Both the position numbers and the translations under genes were made by a program. Shown here in pieces: positions 36,171-52,000 of a stretch of 64,000 bases of DNA. Within the stretch, counting starts at the first letter, position 1. The number at the start of each line of letters is the position of its first letter. This DNA is from Antedon mediterranea (taxonomy: Eukaryota > Echinodermata > Crinoidea > Comatulida > Antedonidae): positions 31,315,001-31,379,000 of the forward strand of contig NC_092673.1 of the NCBI RefSeq assembly GCF_964355755.1, written 5' to 3'. A model generated the notes under the pieces. That model had not been told where the DNA came from. It saw nothing but the letters and a program-made list of their open reading frames with translations, and did no database searches.

Positions 36171-37032
36171 ATTTTAAAAAGTCCTTATTTTTTACCATTT
36201 TTAGCACTTTTGTACAATTAGTGTGCGCATTTTGTCATTTTTAACGTGCTCCTATAGCGTTATTTTAAGTCGGAATGGAATCAAAATTGGTGAATGTACT
36301 AAGGATTGTGAGTAGAATGTGATTTATACATCAAATTTTATTTTTTACGCATTTTAAGAATCGTGCGCACAAAAACGCATTTTTGCGCAGTAATTTTTTG
36401 AAACGCGCAAATGGCCTAATTCATGCTCTAAATTGATCAAAACCTAATTTTGCGCGTTTTAAATTTTTAACGCGCGATTTCACGTGCATGACCTTGAAAC
36501 GCGCAACTTTTTATTTGTTAATATTTTTACCCTTGACCTGAAGTTTACCTGTAGTGAATTTCATTAATATGTCATAATGAATTATGGAGATATGATTAAT
36601 AATGTGATTTCACAAAATGGCGTATAAATGACGTCACGGATGAGTGATCACGCTGGAAAGCTAATTAGGATTAAGTTATATTATTTGAAAGATATTCTGA
36701 AATTTTGGTAATCATTGACATTAAGCTTTTTGAGATAATTGTTACACAAAATAGTGTACAGAAACAATAAAAAGAAAAAAAATAATAATAATAAAGATTT
36801 CATACAATAACAATAGGTGATCATTTTATTCTAAATGATCACCTAATTATACTGACTCTGACATAGCCTAAAACATTTATGTATTTCAGGGAACCTACAC
36901 CTAAAAAGTGGTAACAAATAAAACACAACCTCAAAACTTGCATTAGTGCAGACAACCTCTGAATTTAAGGATATTTTTTGGATATATTCAGGCACTTCTG
37001 GTCATGTTTTCATCTATTTTTTTAACAAGCAT

Positions 37033-40000
37033 CTATTGTTTCGTTTTCTTTATCTTCTTGTTTTTCTTGCCTACAATTTTCATCAAGTTTTTAGACATGT
37101 AGTATGGTTTTTCAGCAGATCCATCATGTCTTTCCAAATCTTCGACTGATGATGAAAAAAAAACAAATTACTGTGATAATCATAACATAATGGCACAGCT
37201 ACAATTTAAAAAGGTTATACCTTTCTGTGAACAACGTGGTCCATTTTTGAGATGTAGTGTACAGATAAAATCTAACAAAATATCAAAATTCATATAATAG
37301 TTCTTCATGAATATTTAAGTAGGTTGGTATTTGTTTAGATATGTTGCATTGTCTGTCAGAGAAGGGACCAGATATCTTCAACCACATTTAATATCACTGT
37401 AGTACTGTATCTCTGAATATGAGGGACAAAGAAGGCAGAGTGAGTGGACCAGCGATTAAGACAATGGAACCGTAAATACGTATCCATAACATCAGCAAAG
37501 AGTTCGAGGCTCACTCGCTCCATGGTTCTGGTGGTAGAACGAGTCTTCTCGGAAAAGGACTATAAACTGTAGGTCCAGTGTATACAACTACCTCATGTGC
37601 ACTTTAAAGAATCTAATTATATATTTCGAGACGAGTAGGGGATTAACCCTGTGTACTAGTACACACACAGCCACTGTCACTCACAGCCACTGATCATAAC
37701 TGGGTCCTCTAGACAAGTCTTTGACTGAAGATGTCACCCAGTATAATTTTTTTTTAAATATTTTAAAAAATGATATGTCGACGCACCACATACTATGGTA
37801 AGCGACTCATGTAGTACAAATTGGCATACTTACGAAAACATAAGAACAAAGTGTCCACGGCCATATCATACACACTGAAGAATCCTTTGGCAATTACGTA
37901 CGACCCAACACCAATAGTCTAAAAAAAGTAGATATGTATTTAGGAAATAAAATTCTAAAACTAAATGTGGCTATAGCTTTAACATTTAGTTTTGTATTCT
38001 TTTATATTTGAAGAATTCAATTGTGAGATATCTCAAATGTAAATGTATTGTTAAAATACTGTGATTGGTCGAGTATATGACTGTAACCTTTTTTAAAAAT
38101 AAACTTTGAATTAATTTAGTTTATCCAGTTTAGTTTATTGATGCGTGGAGATCTATAGATTTGGACTGTACCATTTTCTTTTAAGGGGCATTCAATTGTA
38201 AGACAATATAATTTCTTTCAGTTATAAAAATATCTTACTATGATTGGCAGCCAATAATAATTGAGTTCAGGTGCGGGAACGTATTCTGCCACGACAGTGA
38301 TACTGTTCGTAAAATAATAGAACGAACATACGGAGCACAGAAACACTACAAACAATACTCCAAGAAATAAGAGGAAGTCTGTCAACTGGTTCACAACAAA
38401 CACTCTAAAGAAGAAAAAAACAAAAGGCTCAATTAATTATATAAACAGATGTTTGATATAAAGGAAGGCCTAACAAAAATGATTATACACAGACAATAGT
38501 TTTATTTGATTTTGTGTAATATACAGTTACCATATTCCTTTTGATGTGTTTTCTCGGAAAACCCCAGAATACTTTATTAGGAAATAATTATGTAGTCTTA
38601 CTAAAAAAACACTAATGGGCCAAATCTAAAATGACAACAATTAAATTGATTAAAAATTCTACTAAAAAACAAAGACCAAAATAGCATTTTTTAGGCCATG
38701 TGATTGAAAGCTAAACTAAACAAAATAGATTACTAACAATTTAATTTATTCAGTTTCAGTTTACAATAGTACCTTGAGCAGTATGATTTAAAATTACATC
38801 ATTTGAATTACAATGTTATAAAGGACATAATAAGCAACTATTGATTTCTTTGATAGACAAGTATGATAATGAGTATGCTAATGAGTATGATAATGAGTAT
38901 GCTAATGAGTATGATGCGGATGATAATAACAGATTAATAATTTAAATTATTCAGTTTCAGTTTACAATAATACCTTGAGCAGTATGATTACTTCATTTGA
39001 ATTATAATGCTCTGATAATGATTATGCTAATGAATATGATAATGAGTATGCTAATGAGTGTACTGAGTTTGCTATTGAGTATGCTAATGAGTATGCTAAT
39101 GAGTATGCTAATAAATATGATGAGTATGCTAATGGATTAGCTAATGTGTATGCTAATGAGTATTCTGAGTATGCTAATGAGTATGCTAATGAGTATGATA
39201 ATGATTATAATAATTATAACATTTTGTACATCGTACCTTAAGAAATTTCGCATCAATAGAAAAAATGCTTTCTTTGCAGATGTACAGAAATTCTTGCCGT
39301 AAACAGCAATCTGGAGAGGAGGAAAAAGATTTATGATTAACGTTTTCGAATTTGGAGAGTGTTGAGATGGTGGCAGATCCATGATTTTGAAATAGCGGTG
39401 AAATTAAGTGCTGAACTGAACTAAAAAAAACTTTAAAAAGAACATTTGTTCCCCACCCTCCCTCATTCACAGTACTGTATAAACATTTCTGAAACATATA
39501 TAAAATAAAATATGATCATGTTCTGTTAAGTGCATAAACCATTATTCCTACCATAATGTAAGCGTTCTTGTTGAGGAACTTCATAAATTTCTCTAAGCAC
39601 CAGAAACAACACTTCAAACACTTGATAAGATACTTCACAACATCGTTTTCCTGTCCTAAAACCAGAACAAGTAGTAGTATACACAATAAGTTTTATGATG
39701 TGTTTATATGAACAGGCACCAATGGTTTAAATACAGCTTAATGTTCCAACAAGGCAACAAAATTAAGCATCTTACCTACAGATGCAGACATGTGCAGATG
39801 CATACATATTTCAAATTTTGTTTAGGACGAAAGCTGATGGTCTTATAGTAGGTTAATTGGTTTTTGGAGGTGAGATGAATATTTTTATATATAATGTGAG
39901 TTATGTACTGAGAGCTCAGTCTCTGTACTTAAAAGTTTATCCAATATAAAGAATAAATAATGAAGTTCTTTACTTTTGCACTATATAGAAATAAAAAAAT

Positions 40001-43000
40001 GTCGTACCTTTTAGTTTTCGTTCAAGATATTCCAGGAAGACTCTGATCATCTTAATAATGGCAATGATTAACGAACCAAAAGCAATTGATCCTAAATGAT
40101 ATCTGAAAAACAATAATAATAAAAAAAAAAAAATTAAAATAAACAAACCATAGAAAGTAGGCGTACTGTTTAAGCAGACAAGTAAAAGCATGAAATTGGC
40201 AGATTACCTGGCCTATAAGTGGGTGTGGTCATTTAGACATAGCTACAAGGCTACCAGATATTAATTGTATAAGATGCTAAATCTACATACAGTATATTAT
40301 ATATATTTCCTAACCTGATTGCTCTCCAGAAAGACGCAGTGACTGCAAGGGTGGGCGTGTCCTTCTTATGGAACGTCCAATACCATGAGGCGAAGGCGCC
40401 TGCAAGAGTCACCTGACACAGTGCTATGATGAAGTACATCAACCAGAAAAGGCCAAACAGGTTGTAAGCCTGGAAGTAGAGAGCCAAATCTGGCACTTCG
40501 TATGACTGGAACTCGCATGTGATGTCTAGATCCTCAAAACCGCTGACGTTCATCTGTGACAGTGCTGTGTCGTCTGCTTTAGTGTAATTAACCTAAATAT
40601 GATAAAAAGGTTTCGTTTATATATATGTATATATACTTTATCTATTCACGAGACTGGTTTATACATCACAAATATCAAGTTGTGTGGAGTGGAGTTGTGG
40701 CTTGGTGGTTATGATGCTTGGCTACCAATCTAAGGGCCCCGGGGCCAAGTCCTGTCATGTCAGGATTTTTTCTCATGACAATTTGCAACCCCACTCTCAA
40801 AGACTTGTAATAAGTCTTTGTTTATGTAGAGCATCTTGTATATATGTTTGTCGTGTGAACAGGAGAGCCACCTTTGAGAGAAGGACAGTGATTGTGTTAA
40901 CTTGGGTTATCCTTGGCAATTTGCCTAAAATTGAATAATAATAATAAAAGTTTATGATATTACAAATTATTATTTAAATATGTATATTGATAACATTTCA
41001 ATGATCTCCCAAAGATGTTTCAAGCATCATGGTATTGTGTGTACTGACACAGGTATAATAAAAAAATCACGACACCAAAGTTTCTTTTAAAATGAACTAT
41101 GTAGAAATACTTTTAAAAATTACACTTTGATTATTGACCAAAAAAATTATCGAATAAAACAAATTGAGAAAAAATGCTACATACAAAATCACATTTGTTA
41201 CGCAAGTTGTTATGCTGTCAAATCTACTTACAGAGCAATCGCATTCAAAATTGACTCTTGATACATTCCAATCAACGTACGTAAAAGTTGAATCAGAAGG
41301 CGCCACCTTAAGGCAATCCTGTACCCCAGAACTCGCAAGAAACCTATGAAGTATTGGATTAAGGTGTAAAACATGCAAATAATCATCATCAACATCATAT
41401 GATCATCAGATAATCATTGATGCAATGCGAGATTTTTTACCGAATGATCATAAAATCAAAAGGTCACCACCTGTGGTTAAAATTAAATTTCCTTTCATTT
41501 GAGACCAAATACGATGACGAAATTTGAGATCATAGACCAACTACCCTCCCCCTCACCTGAGCTCACTTTTTTTTGGGTAAATCCATACCTACCAGAATCA
41601 AGTGAAATTAGCTTCATTAAAATTTTTTCACAGATTAAACCCATAGGGATAATATGGGTATTATCAACTGGAGTTCCTGCTGATGAAGAAAGTCTATCTA
41701 GCGGTAACACTGTAGAGTGGTCCCAAGACATGACTATACTTTGGCTTTAGTTGGTCATCATCACCCTTTCCCAAAATCTTGGATCAACCCTGAACACATG
41801 AACCATCAATAAGGATACAATGCAATAGATCCCCACACAAAGAACAGTATCACTTGTAAGATGAACGGTACGGCAGGAAAGAAAAGCGTTGAAATTATAG
41901 ACGCAACAGCTCTAAAAAGAAGAAAATTAATTGTATACATCATTTAAAGATTTAATTAATTAACCTCATTGATTGAAAAATTCATTAGTTGTGCTGGCCA
42001 AAGGCTAGGCACCCATATTTAATGTCTTTCACTCAGTCTAAAGCTTATTGTAAGGCGTTTCCTACTAGCCTTGATTTCAACACAGCACGGCAAATTTGGA
42101 TACCTGAAAGTACTGTCTAATATTTTTTCTCATCTACCCTAACATCTTTCTCACCCCCACCTTCTCAACTCTGATCATCATGATTAAACTAATTAAATCA
42201 GATACTCATGTATTTTCTTACAATCATTGTTGCTAAAGCACTTTCCAACCTACTGAGGATACAGATCAGTTTGTGAACGTGACCCTAATCTTAAAGGGTG
42301 GCTCCGGGTATGAAGTTTGGCGCTCGTTCTCTTTTACAGATGATGAAAAATAAGTTTGGTTATTACCAATGTGGTTGGGTTTATATTTTATAACAATAGA
42401 AATTCTATACTCGCAGCTGACCTTTAAAAATAGCCTTATTTCTAAACCTAAAGTGTCCAAAATAAAATGTTACAAATTGTTCTTACTTGCTAGCCTCTTG
42501 TATCATGCCAATGGCAATCCTAATTTGTTTACATAGACAAAGAGTGATGAGTAGTAGCAAGCCAAAGATAACAGCCAGAGTGATACCTAAAACAACAGAA
42601 AACACAATGTTAATAAATATTCTATTCTTCATTAATATGGAGAGGTAGGGGTAAGGTAACAACAGTTTTGTTTTTATTTTTTTTAATTAATAATTTACAT
42701 AATAATGACTGGATTTTTTAATTGTCCATTAAGTTTATTCAAAAGTTGTTAAAATGTATGCCTCACATACATTTTTTTTTTTAAATTAAAAAATAAACAT
42801 TTGATTTTGCAAAAAAAAGTGGGTGATGGCAAACAATATACCAACATACAAAACACTATTGTAAAATCAAATACTACGAAAATAATTTACAAGTAGAATA
42901 TTAAACATGCATGCATATTATAAAATAATAAATATAATATTTGTAATTCAAATCTAATATAAATAAAGACAACAAATGCATAAAATATTGAATTACTTTA

Positions 43001-46000
43001 AAATAATTTGTACAATAAAATGAAATAAAAACCAAAGAATTAAACTGTCTATAATAAATGTTCAAAAATTCATCAAAGCAGAATGTGTATAAATATAATG
43101 CTCTGTCTACACTATTAAACTAGTTTGACAAAAAAAGTGTGATGTGCCCAAATATGGCAGTGATATGCTTAAATAAGGTAGTGATATGACATCATCATGT
43201 CCATATATGGGCACATCACATTTTTCTGTAACATAAAGTTTGATAGTTGAGTGTAGACAGAGCTTTTTTATAGAGCTTTAAAAACTCTACAATACTACCA
43301 TATAAAAATCTATTTATCTCCTTAAAAATATAGTACCTATAAAAAGTTCAAATAACTATTTGGTATTTTGACAATGCAAGAAAGTCAAACATAAACAAAT
43401 AGTACAAAAATAAATGTTTATAATAAAAACTGAACGAAAAAAAAAAGTTACTTTAAATTAGCGTGCTGATCTTACTTACCGCAATAATAAAACGATTGCT
43501 CTATCATGTGCAATGTGCAGATACAATGTGCAAAGAGTGTTAAACAAAACACAAAAGTTAGCAGTGAATATTTAGACACAGTTGTTGACTTCTAGTCCAG
43601 GCTTTATACAGCCACCCCAGATGGGTTTAGAAAATACCAGTTGCAACCAGTAATGAGCAGAAAATCAGAAGGTATAACTCCTTGCTGTTTATATGCGAGC
43701 AATGGCGTTTGCTAGGTGTTTGCTAGTGAAAAGGTGAACTCTATTATTGTCTAAGCCTTCCACAGCTCATAGCAACATATAAGCTTTTTATAATGGATTT
43801 TTGTACACATAATTGTAAGTAAGTAATATGTTTTTGTACATTGTTGAACTTCAAATTTGACATTGTAGAAAGAATGATTTCAATACATTCTCCATATATC
43901 TTGTATTCTATAGAGTAGCTTACACTATAACATTAATGCACTCATAACATATATTCTCATCCCTGACCCTGCTTACTATCAGGCAACTAATTTATTTTAT
44001 ATAGTGTGAAACCTATAATTGATCAATTCTAATATTAATGTGAACAAACGTACTAGAGCAAGTGTAGCAACATCGACAACAAGTGTTAATGAACAAGCAA
44101 ACCAGTATCAGTAATACCAGTACCAGAAACCAATACCACTGTACACATACCACTGTACTAGTGTACCAATACCAATGTATCAGTACCAGTAGACCAATAC
44201 CATTGTAGGCCTACTAGTACCACTGAAGCAGTACAGGTACCAGTACCACATTACCAGTACCAATAACAGTGTATAAATACCAGTATCCGTGTACCAACAC
44301 CACTGTACCAGTGTACAAATACCACTGTATTATTGTACCGATACCAGTGTACCAGTACCACTGTACAAATTCTATTTTACCAGTACCACTGTAACATTAC
44401 CAGTGAAACTGTACAAGAGTATGTCAATCATATCACACTTACCAAAAGCATACCACGTATCCTTCAAATTCAGGTAGCTATTAAGGTCGGTCGTGAAGCC
44501 AATGTCGGCCAATGACTGCTCTGCATCAGTCTGCATATCTTCCAGTTCTTTGTAACGTGTCCAGCAGTAATAACAACCTAGAAAAAAAGTAATAGAAAAG
44601 TTTCTAATGATAATTTAAAGATTATAAATGTCGAATTTACATTGTGTTAAATGGTATGAATGTGACAATGAAGGCAGCTTGATGACCTTTATAAATTTAG
44701 GTTATACATACCCCAGGCAGTGACTGCATGGAGTCCAATGATACCAAACAAAACCATCGGCCCTGCTATGAATCTCATAAGGACAATATAAACGAACGAC
44801 ACCAACATAGCAGCACACAATCCTCTGTCAAAAAAGATTAACATAATTATTATTAAATTATTATTCATAAATACAATCAATATCTGCATATATATAAAAT
44901 CCTCCTGTCTGGCTTTGACACAGATAATGATTATCTTAATAATTTTACTTACAAGAGAATTGAATACCAAACTGCATAGAAGTCATCCAGAATCATGGCT
45001 GCTGTCTTTTGGAAGTTCAAAAATATGGTAACAGCGCTATAAGAAAACACCAATAAAAATTAACAATATTAGTTATGCTTCTCTGCTTTCACAACACCAG
45101 TTATGCTTCGCTGCATTCACAACACTAGTTATGCTTCGCTGCATTCACAACACCAGTTATGCTTCGCTGCATTCACAACACTAGTTATGCTTCGCTGCAT
45201 TCACAACACTAGTTATGCTTTGCTGCATTCACAACACTAGTTATGCTTCGCTGCATTCACAACACCAGTTATGCTTCGCTGCATTCACAACACTAGTTAT
45301 GCTTCGCTGCATTCACATCATTTTTTATGCTTCGCTGCATTCACATCATTCATTAAGCTTTGCTGCATTCACATCATTCATTATGCTTCACTGCATTCAC
45401 ATCATTCATTAAGCGTGGTTCCCACTAGCGACGCAACGCAAGAACGTAACTTAACGCAAGTGAATTGACCAATCACAAGCGATGGCTTATTCGCTTGTGA
45501 TTGCTAACTGTCTATAACTTTGCTTGTCATTGGTTAAAACGCTTGCGTTGCGTTTACGTCCTTGCGTTGCGTTCTAGTGGACACCAAGCTTTATGCTTTA
45601 CTGAATGATTAAAATCAGAAACCAACGGTGACATAAAACTTACTCTGATAAATATGATGCAAGGTCTTCTGGTTGGAATGTTTGGCCATTTGACAGGGTG
45701 AGATTTTTACCATTTAAACTATCAGTAATGTTACTGGTAAACTGATCCTTGGATGTTGCTGCGTCCAACACTCCTTCTACCACATCAATTAAAAACTGTG
45801 GTACACACCGATCAAGGACTGAAAATATGACATCAATAATACAAATACCTTATTCATTAACATCACAATAAAATAATAGTACAATGATTAAAGAAATATG
45901 ATATGTTCTACCTTTTTAATCACAATTCATTACCATTTTTATGTCTTATTTTACCTTTAAAAATTTCATTTTCAGTGATTAAAAAAGTGATTATTATTAT

Positions 46001-49000
46001 TATTTTCTTACATGGTTCACTTTCCACATAGTAAGTTGGACATTTTTCATCTTCAAGCATTTTTTGCAATCCGTCTGCATCCCTATGCTGTAGAGTAAAA
46101 TAATAAAATTAGTACAAACTTCTCATGTCTCATAAATAAGCCTTAAAAAAGTATGTTTTCCAATCCCAACTAACCAAAATTTGATCAAATCTAGAGTCAA
46201 CTTTTTGAGTAAATGAGCATTAAGGCCAATTTGCGAGCGATGACGGTAAGTGGAAACAAATATATAGAATCTATGTTATTTTTTATGACTATTTAGATAG
46301 TAAAGGGGACAAGCTACGCTATTTTTCATTTACTGTTACCGCTTGTCTGTGTACATTTTTTTTTTACTTAAATTATTTAAAAATATATAACATACATATT
46401 TAGAGGTCGGGTCATTGTACTCTGTCTCTGGGTCAAATCCATAATCACAGTAGGGTTTAATTTTAGAGAAGTCTGGAGCAACATTTAGAACATTTAGAAA
46501 CACTTCAGTTAGAGCTGTATACGTTTCTGTCGGACATTTTTCAAGACAGATCTGAAACAAACAACAAACACAGAGAATTTAATGAAGACGAACAATTTGA
46601 TTATGAATTAACTCTAAAAAAACTAACCTAAAGCCTAACTTCATTGGTACTTTTAACTTGACAAACACCGTAAACGTAGCAAATGAATCTTTCCGATTTC
46701 ATAATAACTTGGTCACTGATAGGTTTTCTCCCAGGTCTTTAATTAGTTCATAATTTTTTTTAATACTTCCCATGCCGATGCCTTTGAGTGACCACTTAGA
46801 TATTAACAGGGAAGAGAAAATTACTGTATGTATGTATTAATGTAATTTAACTCTTCCCTGGATATGAGGTAGTATCGCATCCACTAATAGTGTGGAATGG
46901 AATCAGTGCTTTTGCATAACCCTCGGGCAAGGCTTCAAAAATGTCTTTTATAGATACTTTCTTTTTTTTGGATGTCCCTGTCATCATCCATTTGGATACC
47001 ATTCTTTGGTAGTGAGACACTAGAATCACTAGTACGTCTGTATCCCTAGAAGCAACTACAACTGTGTCGTATCGGACATTGGCAGCATGACAAGTCTCGT
47101 GTCCGATTCTTCATGATCTGCGACCAGAGACAACGTATTCGTGTAGACTTTTGATGATTTAACAACTGATTCTTTCATAAATCCACCAGCTGTGACAATT
47201 TCTTTGTCTATAGGAGCTTGACGAATCAACTCCTCTGATAGAAATCGTGCCAGATCTGCTTTATTATCTTGTAATGCCAAAACGTTTGACCAGCAATTTG
47301 GCAGCGGTATTTCACCACTTTCTATAATTCGACGAATTGGTCTCTGTGTTTTGGTTCATCTTTGTCTAGTGGTGCCCTTTATCGACAGTTTTAAGTTAGG
47401 CATGCCATGTTAAAAAAAACAAAACCAGAGGCATTACCTCCAACAAGCGATGCAGTGCACCAACATATAAAAAGAGCACACTTCCAAGCACTCGTCTGGA
47501 AAAAAGCTGTATCGCCAATCCAGCATTTTGCCATCACCAACAGATTTTGGGTGGGAGCTATCTAATGGTAAACTTCAACCAGTGCTTATGAAAAATGAAG
47601 CTATTCCTACTGCTTCGTTAGAGATGATTTATTGTGGATGCAAGACACGATGCATAACCAATAGATGCAGGTGCAAGAAGTCAAAACTACCATGTAGCCT
47701 ACAGCTTTATGCCGCTGTAACAACGCTAAAGATGACGGAAACCTTTGCATGAATGATCTTAAACTGATGCCCTTAACATGTTCATTCCAAATGTAGCTTA
47801 CGTGTTCACATTTTCTTTTAAATCTATACAATCATAATCCATCATATTGATGGCAGGTAATTTTCAAATGTAGCTTAGTACGTGTTCAAATTCTTTTTTA
47901 AATCTATAATCATAATCCATCATATTGATGGCAGGTAGGCCTCTATACAATCATAATCCATCATATTGATGGCAGGTAATTTCCAAATTTCCAAATGTAG
48001 CTGATGTGTTCAAATTCTTTTTTAAATCTATAATCATAATCCATCATATTGATGGCAGGTAATTTTCAAATGTAGCTTACGTGTTCAAATTCTTTTTTAA
48101 ATCTATAATCATAATCCATCATATTGATGGCAGGTAATTTCCAAATGTAGCTGACATGTTCACATTTAAAAAAATCTATAATCATACTCCATCATATTGA
48201 TGGCAGGTAATTTCAAATTTCAAATTTCAACAAATGTAACTTGCGTGTTCAAATTTTTTTAAATCTATATAAATCATAACACATAATATTTGATGGCAGT
48301 GAATTTTATAATTTTACTAATTATTATTGTGTATAAATAATTTCATAGTTATGCAATTATATTATATTTAGTATACAGTAGGCCTATGCTATAGTTTAAA
48401 GGTCAATAACCATACTATCGGCCATTCTTGTACAAAATGTGCCATTAGACTGGATAGAAACACACATGTTTTAAACAATTTAAAAAGAAAAAAAAATTCA
48501 AAAGACCACAATTTTCAAAGTTATATTATCATATTTGACTAATAGTTCAAAGGTCAATAGTTGCAGAATCGGCCATTTTTTGTAAAAACATTTCATTATA
48601 ATAAATATGAATGTATAGTTTCTGAACAATTTGAGGCCTATTTCGTGTCTCTCCGATTATTGGTTACTGAGATACGATAAATCAAGGTCAAAGGTCAAAA
48701 TGTCAGAAATAAGACTTGCATCCATTTTTTGAGAAAATGTGTCATTAAAGTGAATATAAAAACATATATTTAAAACATTTTGAGACCAAAATTAATTATC
48801 TGTGACTAGTGGTTCTCGAGATATAGGGTAATTATAAAAAATGGCCGCCATTTTTAATTATGCAAATTAAGGGCTTAGATGACCGAATTTCGCTTGGGAT
48901 CCGCCATATTCGTAATCAGCGAGGTCGAAATATCCTAAATCAAGTGGATCCCAGCTTCTACCCAAAAATGCTTCTTACACCATATTTCAGAGGAAATAGA

Positions 49001-52000
49001 ACTTGTCTATAATACAATATTGTGTATAAAGGCTCTGGGGCATTTAATCGAGGGGGCGTTTTTTCAATGTGGAGCGTTTGTTCAAATAAATATGGTAGTA
49101 AACTGATATACCTGTATAATGAATTATAATGGTCAAGAGAGAAAATACCACCATTTTCTCGGTATGGTATTGGACTAGAAACTAAACAATGTCCAATATT
49201 CTGGAAATTTAGACTTTACTCTCCATTAGGTTCATTGGTTATATTTTAATTTAATTTTTTTTTGTTAGAGCAATGAACAATTCCAATAATATTATCAGTG
49301 TCTAGGCATGTTGCATGTCTGAGCATGAATACGTTACACTAACCTGTTTAGTTGGGCAAGTCAGCTGAAAGCTTGACAAGGTTGATGAACACTTCAACAG
49401 ATCAAAAAAGAACAAGTATGGTTTTTTTCTGAAAAAAAGGGTTTTTTATAAATATTATAGTACCGTATATTTTGGTGTATACGTCGCACCTGTGTATAAG
49501 ACGCACCCCCAAACTGAGAGTAAAATATCGGTATTTTTTATATCGTCGATGTATAAGACGCACCCTATATTTCATCAAAACAATGTTTTTTTTAAATTGT
49601 AATCAATATCATTGTAATAATATATTTTGTTATATCTACAACGGCGTCCTTTATTTAGGTCCTTACCTAGGCTCGGCCGCGCCCAGCCTCAACAAGTTCT
49701 TTCTAACTTGTTATTCATGAGTTTCGCCGCAACATCGAGTGCATGACCGTGTGTGTAAACACGCACGTGTGTGGGCTAGCCTCGCTCGATCATTTCGAGA
49801 GGGCGCACGTTTTCACGGAAAATCGTATTCGATTAGTATCTATGTATCTGAGAAGTGTGTACGCTAGGTCCATGCTATAATCACCTGGAGAATATACTAG
49901 TCGAATACCGTACACCATGTGGCCACCACACCAAAAGAAGGGCTTGCGCTTGGGGTACGGCGATCGTGCGTATAACTACTGTATAAATAAATACTATTCC
50001 AATTACGTAAACGTTTACAAATGAAATTTTATCGAAGCGCCATAATGAACAAATCTTTTCATCATATTTAGTATAACATCATGCTAAAATGACTTGAAAA
50101 CTAGGCAGAAGCAGGTTGCCGTTACGTTAGTTAGCTACTGTAGCTAGGCCTAGCCTACTCAGGCCTAGCAAACGAGGTGACGATAGCCTACTAGGCCTAG
50201 GCCTATGTACAATCTGTGTGGTGAGGCATTTATGTTCGGTGTATAAGACGCACCCTTAATTTAGAGGTCAAATTTGCGTGTCAAAAGTGCGACTTATACA
50301 CCGAAATATACGGTAAGTAATATATCGAGTAAAATGAAATACTCTATTATATACTCAGGTCTAATCCGATTTAACAAACAGGCAAATCCACTGGTATTGA
50401 CTTTTGGTTTGGATGTAGGCATCTCTCTAACCAGTTCAGATGAGTTTTTACAAGAAATGCTTACAAATCATTTATTTCCTGAGTCGGCCCAATTTTGTGT
50501 TCTAGGGGGGGGGGGGGGATTATACCAGTGGATGCATGGTATTAAAATATACTTACTGTACATACAACATTTGTTACAGAAGATTTTGTTTGTAAAATCA
50601 GAAAGTACAATATTGACTATCTGGCAGAAAAATGTAAATCATTTGAAATGCTATACTTACTCAACTCCCGCTGTAATACCACAAATCTGTCCTTTATAGT
50701 CAGTTGGGTATACTAACTTTCTGGGGTCTCCGTTCATCCAAGCTACAAAAATGAAATAGAAATCAGACTAAAACAGTGTTTTTTAGCAATATAAGGAAAT
50801 ATGATGAGTACACAACTGACGTAGACTTGCTAATTAATTATGTAACTAATGAAGTAAAAACAAATGGTTTCTAATCAATTTTTTAAAAAAATGTAATATT
50901 TTGGTTTTGTTTAACCCTGCGAAAACATTTTTGTAAGGTTTCAATGATGCCAATTATATTGTGAAGAACCTAGGGCTGAATTTAACTTGCTTAACAAACA
51001 AATTGTCTTAACTTTGCCTTAAATCCTTGATTTTCTTAAGTCTGGTTTATACTACATGTAAGCAAAAATATTTGCTTGATCTTATCTTAAATCCAAGATG
51101 AACAACGCCCTGCCTTGAGATGAAAAATTTCGTCTCTGGTCAAGAAATCATCGGGCAAAAACGCATTGGGCAAAAGCACAGTGGCAAAAATACACTGGAC
51201 AACAATGTCCTAGTCAAGAACGCACACGGCAAGATCGCCCTAGTCAAGAACACACTGGACAAAAATGAACAGTTGAAGAAAATGGAAAGAATTGTATTAT
51301 TTGCAAATTTAATCGTTTCTTTACAAATTAAAAAGAGATATTTTATTCATTTAAGGTGTGACTCACCATAACCACCGACAACAAACATTCCAACGATGAA
51401 GGCCAGAAACAGAAGACAACAGATTACATCTGTACAACTCCTAAAATTTAAAAAGCAAATACATAATTAGATATTATATAATACCTAAATAAATTCCTGT
51501 CATTTAATTGCACGATTGTGGGTCACATAGCGTGCAATAGTATACAAATAATGAATGTTTATGAGTGCAATGGTACAAATAATGGCACGAGGTGAATGAT
51601 GAAAGGTTATATCAACGAGGCAAAGCCGAGTTGATATAACCTTTCATCATTCACCAAGTGCCATTATTTGTACCATTACACGAATACAAAACATTCATTA
51701 TTTGTTTTATATAACATCTAGACGTTTTTTTTTCGTACACAAAAATGTTTCAAAAAGTACTATTTAACGATCGTTGAATAGTGCGTACTATTGCACGCCA
51801 TGTGACCCACATTCGTCCAATAAAATGACAGGAATTTATATAGGTGTTATATAATATGCACTATTAAACGATCGTTTAATGGTACTTTTTAAACATTATA
51901 TGATGAAATTATTATTAGTTTCATAGTTTACAAGTTGGTTGTTAGAGCATGGAGTTAGTTTCATATCAACTTTGACAATACAACATTAAACCAGGGAAGA

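Larger units (their letters stand above)
31367..37032. other. Intergenic region between gene B stop and gene A start
   Basis: About 5.7 kb with no supported protein gene. It should hold the promoter and 5' UTR of gene A at its left end; no clear TATA box or start site can be picked out. It contains two AAGCTCTGTC MITEs, (AT)n microsatellites, a repeat with a tRNA-like insert (33306-34000) and a degenerate tandem repeat (35440-36170). On the minus strand an AATAAA at about 36826-36831, some 200 bp past the gene B stop, is a possible poly(A) signal for gene B. Confidence 0.5.

Noticed and set aside
43480-43530. Possible extra exon with a good donor (gtaagtaag, minus strand) in gene B intron 11
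   Set aside because: No acceptor or open frame consistent with the coding phases, and gene A has no counterpart.
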